In this document: one piece after another, positions 59,497-64,000 of the stretch | How the letters are laid out: each line of letters begins with the position of its first letter | Numbering within the stretch: the stretch's first letter is position 1 | From: Phil1 sp040767925 | GTDB taxonomy: Bacteria; Bacillota; Clostridia; Christensenellales; CAG-138 | Assembly: GCA_040767925.1 (NCBI GenBank) | Contig: JAXGNN010000002.1 | Span: forward strand, 124,001 to 188,000 | Reading direction: 5' to 3' | DNA: 64,000 nucleotides | The notes under the pieces: generated by a model | What the model was told of the DNA's origin: nothing | Seen by the model: the letters and a program-made list of their open reading frames with translations, nothing else | Database searches by the model: none | Position numbers and translations under genes: made by a program

Positions 59497-60210
59497 ATGC
59501 TGAGAATCGAAAGCCTGACGAAAACTTACGGAAACAAAAAGGCGGTGGATGATCTGACGCTGCATATCTCAAAGGGCGAGATATACGGCTTCATCGGCCA
59601 CAACGGCGCCGGAAAGACCACCACGCTCAAATCCTGCGCGGGCATACTGCGCTTTGACAAGGGCGAGATATACATCGACGGGCTGTCCATCAGGGAGAAC
59701 CCCATCGAGTGCAAAAAACGCATCGCCTACATCCCCGACAACCCGGACCTCTACGAGTTCCTTTCGGGCGTCCAGTATCTGAACTTCATCGCGGACGTCT
59801 ACGGCATCGGCAAGGCGGAGCGCGAGGAGAGGATCCACAAATACGCGGCGCTCTTCGAGTTGACCGACGACCTCGCGCAGCCCGTGAACGCCTACTCCCA
59901 CGGCATGAAGCAGAAACTCGCTTTGATCTCCGCGCTCATCCACACGCCGAAGCTCATGGTCATGGACGAGCCCTTCGTGGGCCTCGACCCCGTCGCGAGC
60001 CACACACTGAAGGGCATCATGCGGGAAATCTGCAACGCGGGCGGCGCGATCTTCTTCTCCACGCACGTGCTCGAGGTCGCGGAGAAGCTGTGCGACAAGA
60101 TCGCCATCATCAAGGAAGGCCGCCTGATCACCGCGGGCCCCACGAGCGAAGTGCGCGGCAACAGCTCGCTGGAGTCCGTATTCCTCGAACTGGAGGCAGA
60201 AGATGCTTAA
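59497..60210 (+). CDS. ABC-2-type exporter ATP-binding protein
   Basis: A 237-residue ABC ATPase: Walker A GHNGAGKTT, Walker B LMVMDEPFVGLDP, and switch His in FFSTHVLE. The canonical LSGGQ signature is replaced by AYSHGMKQKLA, as in drug/lantibiotic-type exporters. ATG at 59497 has GGAGG six bases before. The permease gene overlaps its stop by 8 bases. TATAAT at 59453 may mark the promoter. Confidence 0.9.
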   Translation: MLRIESLTKTYGNKKAVDDLTLHISKGEIYGFIGHNGAGKTTTLKSCAGILRFDKGEIYIDGLSIRENPIECKKRIAYIPDNPDLYEFLSGVQYLNFIADVYGIGKAEREERIHKYAALFELTDDLAQPVNAYSHGMKQKLALISALIHTPKLMVMDEPFVGLDPVASHTLKGIMREICNAGGAIFFSTHVLEVAEKLCDKIAIIKEGRLITAGPTSEVRGNSSLESVFLELEAEDA

Positions 60211-61807
60211 GGCGCTGTTCAGAACGCGCCTCGCCGCGCTGTTCTATTCGCTCTTCCGCGGCTCGAGGCGGAAAAAGCCCCTCTCGCCCCTCGCAAAGGT
60301 CGGCGTGGGCTTCTTCGCCCTGTATGTGATCGGCTGCATGTTCTGGCTCTTCGGCATGCTCTGGGTCAGCGTGTGCGAGCCGTTCTACCGCATCGACCTC
60401 TCCTGGCTCTACTTCGCGCTGGTTGCTGTGGTGTCGGTCGCCGTGTGCTTCGTGGGCAGCGTCTTCATGGCGCAGACGCAGCTCTTCGCCGCCAGGGACA
60501 ACGACCTTCTGCTCTCGATGCCCATACCTCCCTACGCCATCATCGCGAGCCGCGTGGGAATGCTGCTCCTGTTCAACTATATGCTCGCCTCCGTGGTCGT
60601 GCTGCCCGCGGCGTTCGTGTGGTGCTACAGCCTGCCCGTCGACCTGCTCGGCGCGGTCATCTTCGCCGTCGCCTTCCTGCTGCTGCCCCTCATCCCGCTC
60701 ACGCTCTCGTGCCTGTTCGGCTGGCTGCTCGAGGCCGTCTCCTCCCGGCTTCCCCGGGGGAGGAACGCGCTCGTGCTGCTGCTTTCCCTGGCGTTCCTCG
60801 CGGCGTACTTCATCGTCTACTCGAGGCTGCAGGAATACCTGGCGCTGCTCATCTCAAACGGCGCGGCCGTGGCCGCCGCCATGGAGAAGGCCGCGCCCCC
60901 GTTCTATTGGCTGGGCGTCGCCATCGCCGCGCGCGACGGGCTTTCCCTCCTCCTCTTCGCCCTGTGCTGCATCGTGCCCTTCGCCCTCGTGTGCTACGTC
61001 ATTTCCAAAAGCTTCATCTCCATCGCGACCCGCCGCGTGAGCGGAGCAAAACGCGTTTACCGCAGGACGGAAATGAAGGTGGCGGACGCCGACCGCGCGC
61101 TTTTCAACCGCGGGGCGAGGCATTTCTTCTCCAACGCCATGTACATGCTCAACGCGGGCATCGGCCTCGTGATGCTGCTCGGAGCCTCCGTCGCGCTGGT
61201 GCTGAAAAAGGACATGGTCTACGCCGCGCTCGGCCAGATGTTCGCCCTGGCCGGGGACATGCCGGCGCTCCTGTGCGTGATGCAGTGCTTCATCCTCTCG
61301 ATGGTGTACATCTCGGCCCCGAGCATATCGCTCGAGGGGAAAACGCTCTGGATCGCCCAGAGCATCCCCGTGCCGACCTATTCCATCCTGCGCGCGAAGG
61401 TCAGGATGCACGCGTTCTTCTGCCTGCCCTTCTCGCTCATAAGCTCCGTCATCCTCTGCGCCGTCACGGGCGCGACCAGGCTGATGCTCCCCGTCGTCTA
61501 CATACTGCCGGCGCTTCTCTGCCTCGTCTTCGCGCAGCTCGGCGTGATCATCAACCTGCGCTTCCCCAAGTTCGACTGGACGAGCGAGGTGGTGGCCGTC
61601 AAGCAGAGCATGTCCGTCATCGTCGCGATGCTCGTCAACTGGGGCGTGATCGCGCTGCCCATCATCCTCTACGTCACGCTGCCGCCCAAGATGGGCGCGG
61701 ACGTCTACATGGCGCTCATAACGGCGCTGCTCGTCCCCGTCGCGATCGGGCTCGACCGGCTTTTAAGGACCTGGGGCGTCAGGACGTTTCTGGAGCTTAC
61801 GGCGTAA
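60203..61807 (+). CDS. ABC-2-type exporter permease
   Basis: A 534-residue membrane protein with about 12 helices, resembling the large permease subunits found with stand-alone export ATPases in Firmicutes. FWLFGMLWVSVCEPFYRIDL and the central FSNAMYMLNAGIGLVMLLGA are visible helices. Substrate is not known; it pairs with the ATPase that overlaps it. Confidence 0.82.
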   Translation: MLKALFRTRLAALFYSLFRGSRRKKPLSPLAKVGVGFFALYVIGCMFWLFGMLWVSVCEPFYRIDLSWLYFALVAVVSVAVCFVGSVFMAQTQLFAARDNDLLLSMPIPPYAIIASRVGMLLLFNYMLASVVVLPAAFVWCYSLPVDLLGAVIFAVAFLLLPLIPLTLSCLFGWLLEAVSSRLPRGRNALVLLLSLAFLAAYFIVYSRLQEYLALLISNGAAVAAAMEKAAPPFYWLGVAIAARDGLSLLLFALCCIVPFALVCYVISKSFISIATRRVSGAKRVYRRTEMKVADADRALFNRGARHFFSNAMYMLNAGIGLVMLLGASVALVLKKDMVYAALGQMFALAGDMPALLCVMQCFILSMVYISAPSISLEGKTLWIAQSIPVPTYSILRAKVRMHAFFCLPFSLISSVILCAVTGATRLMLPVVYILPALLCLVFAQLGVIINLRFPKFDWTSEVVAVKQSMSVIVAMLVNWGVIALPIILYVTLPPKMGADVYMALITALLVPVAIGLDRLLRTWGVRTFLELTA

Positions 61808-61830
61808 GGAATCCAGTCGTATCGCACGCA

Positions 61831-61865
61831 ACCGGGGGACGGCGCCAGCCGTCCCCCGGTTTTAT
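61831..61865 (+). terminator. Terminator after the ABC-2 operon
   Basis: ACCGGGGGACGGC (61831-61843), loop GCCA, GCCGTCCCCCGGT (61848-61860), then TTTATC. Confidence 0.75.
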
Positions 61866-61906
61866 CATGCACGCGACATACGCCGCAGGCCCTTTTTAAA
61901 ACATGC

Positions 61907-62341
61907 TTACTCGATCTCCAGCCTCTTGGCGGAGGGCAGCTTGGCTTCCTGCTTCGGCATCACGAGCTTCAACACGCCGTCCTTATAGGCCGCGCTGATT
62001 TTTTCCACGTCCACGCCGCTGATGTCGAAGCTGCGGCTAAAGGAGCCGTAGTAGCGCTCGCGGCGGATGTAGTTGCCCTTGCCGTCCTTCTCGTCCTTCT
62101 CCTGCCGGCGCTCGGCGCTGACGGTGAGATAGTCGCCCTGAATGTCGATCTTGATGTCCTCTTTCGCGAAGCCGGGCAGCTCGGCTTCCAATTCATACGC
62201 CCCGCCGATGTCCCGAATATCGGTGCGGAAGCGCATGTTTTCGCCGCTGCCGAAGAAATCCTTCTCGATCTTCTCCAACTCCCTGAACGGGTCGAAGGAA
62301 AAGACGTTCTGCCTGCGCACAAACGGTACCAGTTCAAACAT
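61907..62341 (-). CDS. hsp20: Hsp20/alpha-crystallin small heat-shock protein
   Basis: A 144-residue small heat-shock protein: alpha-crystallin domain (about 38-130) with YELEAELPGFAKEDIKIDIQ and the conserved GVLKLVMPK near the end; the tail ends in SAKRLEIE. It holds unfolding proteins in solution. The start at 62341 has GAGGAGG. A perfect CIRCE element lies about 125 bases upstream, so HrcA probably represses it. Confidence 0.93.
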   Translation of the reverse strand: MFELVPFVRRQNVFSFDPFRELEKIEKDFFGSGENMRFRTDIRDIGGAYELEAELPGFAKEDIKIDIQGDYLTVSAERRQEKDEKDGKGNYIRRERYYGSFSRSFDISGVDVEKISAAYKDGVLKLVMPKQEAKLPSAKRLEIE

Positions 62342-62466
62342 ATCGATAACCTCCTCATGCTTTATTTTTCTCGTTTGGCGGGATTTTTTATTCCCTTTCC
62401 ACGTTACATATCGTAGCAGAAAAATATTGAGTAAAAACATAGGAATTGTAGAAGAAATGTTAAAAT

Positions 62467-62493
62467 TAGCACTCTCCAGTCAAGAGTGCTAAA
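62467..62493 (-). promoter_or_regulatory. CIRCE element (HrcA operator) of hsp20
   Basis: TTAGCACTC (62467-62475), 9-base spacer, GAGTGCTAA (62485-62493), a perfect match to CIRCE. On the minus strand a TTGACT hexamer lies inside the spacer, a possible -35, though no good -10 follows at the usual distance. Confidence 0.92.
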
Positions 62494-62512
62494 CAGTCTC
62501 CATAGCTTGTGC

Positions 62513-63019
62513 TTAAAAAAGGACGAAGACGGTCCGATTGAACCAGGTATAGCCAAGGTCGATATACGGGAGATAGCGCATGCTCATCAGGATGCCGGAA
62601 AGCAGCCACAGCGCCAAGAGGGCGCACAGCGCGAGGAGCAGCGTCATGAGCGCCTGGGCGGCGCGCGGCCTGCGTCCTGGCCTGGCGCAGCCCGCGCCCG
62701 GGACGCGGGAAGGTTCCCGCTCGGCGCTTTCGACGATGCGCGAGACCGTTTCCCCGGTTTTCCTGCGCGCGGCCTCGACGAGCTCCGCGTCGATGCGCCG
62801 GGACAGCGCGGCCTCGTCGATCTTCTCCTCCGGGAAGGCGCGCAAATGGCCTACGGCGTTTCGGAACGCTTCCGCGGAGAGGGCGCGCGCCACGGATTTA
62901 TTCCCGTCCGCGAACGCGAGGGCATGCGCGAGGACCTCGGCGCCGCGCGAACGGATCAGTTCGCGCACGGCGTCCTCGTCGTTGTCGCGTATGCCTTGTA
63001 CGAGCGCCTCGATATCCAT
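62513..63019 (-). CDS. Sigma-region-2-like membrane protein
   Basis: A 168-residue protein whose first ~60 residues resemble a degenerate sigma-70 region 2 (LVQGIRDNDEDAVRELIRSR then VARALSAEAFRNAVGHLRAF), with no region 4. Residues 118-142 form one helix (LMTLLLALCALLALWLLSGI) followed by a short outer tail. It may be a membrane-tethered sigma relative or an unrelated helical protein; the resemblance is by eye. Confidence 0.55.
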   Translation of the reverse strand: MDIEALVQGIRDNDEDAVRELIRSRGAEVLAHALAFADGNKSVARALSAEAFRNAVGHLRAFPEEKIDEAALSRRIDAELVEAARRKTGETVSRIVESAEREPSRVPGAGCARPGRRPRAAQALMTLLLALCALLALWLLSGILMSMRYLPYIDLGYTWFNRTVFVLF

Positions 63020-63028
63020 ATACCGGCA

Positions 63029-64000
63029 TTATACCACAGCCGGCTCGAAAACAAGATGCCCTTCCTGAAATCTTTGCAAAGAGAGCGCGGAAACATCGAC
63101 GGTAGGCGGGATGCCGAGCACCATCTCGCTCACGGCCGCACCCGTCACGGGCCCGAACATGAAGCCGTGGCCCGAGAAGCCCGCTGCGAAATAGAGCCCC
63201 TCGACCTCCTCCGCGCGCCCGTAGATGGGCTGGCGGTCCGGGCTCATGACGTATAGCCCCGCCCACTGGCGCACGGCGCGCAGCTTCGCGAGCCTGGGCA
63301 GGACGAGCTCCACGGTTCTTGCCATCTCCTCGAGGAAGCGCCAGGAGGCGCGCACGTTGCCGTCCCGCGGCTCGTTTTCATCCCCCCGGCCCATGATGAA
63401 GGAGCCGTGCGGGGACTGCTGCACATAGAGGTTGAGCGAGAAGCCCATCACCATGGGATCCTGCATGGGCTCGACGGGCTCGGTCACGAGGATGTGGTGC
63501 CGCTCGCGATAAACCGGCAGCTCCGCGCCCGCGAGCGCGGCCAAATCGCCCGCCGCGCCGCCCGCGGCGACGACGACGCATTCGGTCTCGATATCCCCTT
63601 TGTCGGCGCGCACGCGCCGCACGCGGCCCCGCGCGACGTCGATGCCCGTCACGGCCGTATAGGAATTGAACTCCACCCCGAGCCGCTTCGCCGCGCGGCA
63701 AAACGCGTCCGTGGTCTTGAAGGGGTTGAGGAAGCCGTCCTTTTCGCAGAACGCGCCGCCTAAGAGGATCTCCGTATTGAGGTGCGGCACGATCTCCTTC
63801 ATCTCGGCGCAGTCCACCATGCGCGAAGGGATGCCGTTTCGGTGCTGCACGGCGATGTTCTTTTTGAACTGCTCCATCTCGCGCTCCGTGTCCGCGATTA
63901 AGAGATAGCCCTTCTGCTTGAATTCCACATCCCCTGGATATTCGAGGATTTCGTTCGCGCGCTCGTAGAATTCGATGCTGTATTTGCTAAGACGGCAGTT
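63029..64000 (-). CDS. FAD-dependent amine oxidase (DadA/SoxB-like), partial
   Basis: The C-terminal ~324 residues of an FAD-dependent oxidoreductase of the DAO superfamily; the frame stays open to the right edge. VVVAAGGAAGDLAALAGAEL belongs to the FAD domain, and YVMSPDRQPIYGRAEEVEGL with GFSGHGFMFGPVTGAAVSEM is the C-terminal FAD-contact motif of sarcosine/glycine/D-amino-acid oxidases. The N-terminal GxGxxG lies beyond the window. A GTG at 63928 is not the true start because the upstream codons also match the family. Confidence 0.9.
   Translation of the reverse strand, partial: NCRLSKYSIEFYERANEILEYPGDVEFKQKGYLLIADTEREMEQFKKNIAVQHRNGIPSRMVDCAEMKEIVPHLNTEILLGGAFCEKDGFLNPFKTTDAFCRAAKRLGVEFNSYTAVTGIDVARGRVRRVRADKGDIETECVVVAAGGAAGDLAALAGAELPVYRERHHILVTEPVEPMQDPMVMGFSLNLYVQQSPHGSFIMGRGDENEPRDGNVRASWRFLEEMARTVELVLPRLAKLRAVRQWAGLYVMSPDRQPIYGRAEEVEGLYFAAGFSGHGFMFGPVTGAAVSEMVLGIPPTVDVSALSLQRFQEGHLVFEPAVV

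Noticed and set aside
1..64000. CRISPR arrays, rRNA genes, intact insertion sequences or a replication origin
   Set aside because: No regular short repeats with spacers, no rRNA-like segments, no transposase with inverted ends and no DnaA-box cluster were seen.

Overview
The window looks like the chromosome of an anaerobic, Gram-positive, high-GC member of the Clostridia. The signs are: a T-box leader; a perfect CIRCE element upstream of an Hsp20 gene; PyrR attenuation; ECF sigma factors with adjacent partner genes; PadR regulators paired with DUF2812; a ferredoxin-linked 2-oxoacid oxidoreductase beside a Ptb-Buk module; and two cobalamin-type leaders. Genus cannot be read from the sequence. 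From about 9.6 kb onward the DNA is strongly GC-rich with GC-ending codons. The first ~9 kb is visibly more AT-rich and uses different codons.

Region 1 (1-9.6 kb) looks like an accessory island. It holds a RuBisCO-like protein (RLP), two FGGY sugar kinases, a GPH-type sugar symporter and a TetR regulator. A decayed integrase C-terminus, a nitroreductase, strong hairpins and two tRNA-Ser genes lie on the right. Symporter, kinase 1 and RLP form one leftward operon behind a consensus promoter; the regulator and kinase 2 point the other way. This is the best candidate for an undescribed pathway: an imported sugar or polyol would be phosphorylated and then processed by an RLP that keeps the metal/carbamate site but lacks other RuBisCO residues.

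Region 2 (9.7-18 kb) is a cobalamin block. A leftward cbiB-cobD-cobQ operon sits behind a promoter, a cobalamin-riboswitch-like leader and a terminator. Rightward lie a DUF3842 gene, an ECF S component, a canonical cobalamin riboswitch with a terminator, and a BtuFCD-type importer. Next come an SRAP (YedK/HMCES) gene and a very short XRE-S24 repressor (17.9-18.8 kb).

Region 3 (19-26.2 kb) has a GntR regulator divergent from ptb-buk-(P-loop ATPase)-vorDBAC-ilvE. Together these would convert branched-chain amino acids to 2-oxoacids, acyl-CoA, acyl-phosphate and branched acids plus ATP. Region 4 (26.3-36.2 kb) carries pyruvate kinase, a TIGR00300 protein, NhaC, an M20 dipeptidase, an autoregulated XRE/membrane-protein pair, a duplicated SnoaL-like protein, an ECF sigma operon and a flavodoxin.

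Region 5 (36.2-49.6 kb) has a tryptophanase/tyrosine phenol-lyase-family enzyme behind a T-box with a candidate Tyr specifier, an EamA transporter, two PadR systems (one with DUF2812, one with a membrane ferredoxin protein), a deformylase, an ECF sigma/SH3 pair and several small or unrecognised proteins. Region 6 (49.7-64 kb) contains the pyrR-uraA operon, a MacB-type export system, a VTC/DUF4956/Cthe_2159 surface cluster, an ABC-2 exporter, the CIRCE-Hsp20 unit, a sigma-like membrane protein and a DadA/SoxB-like oxidase that runs off the right edge.
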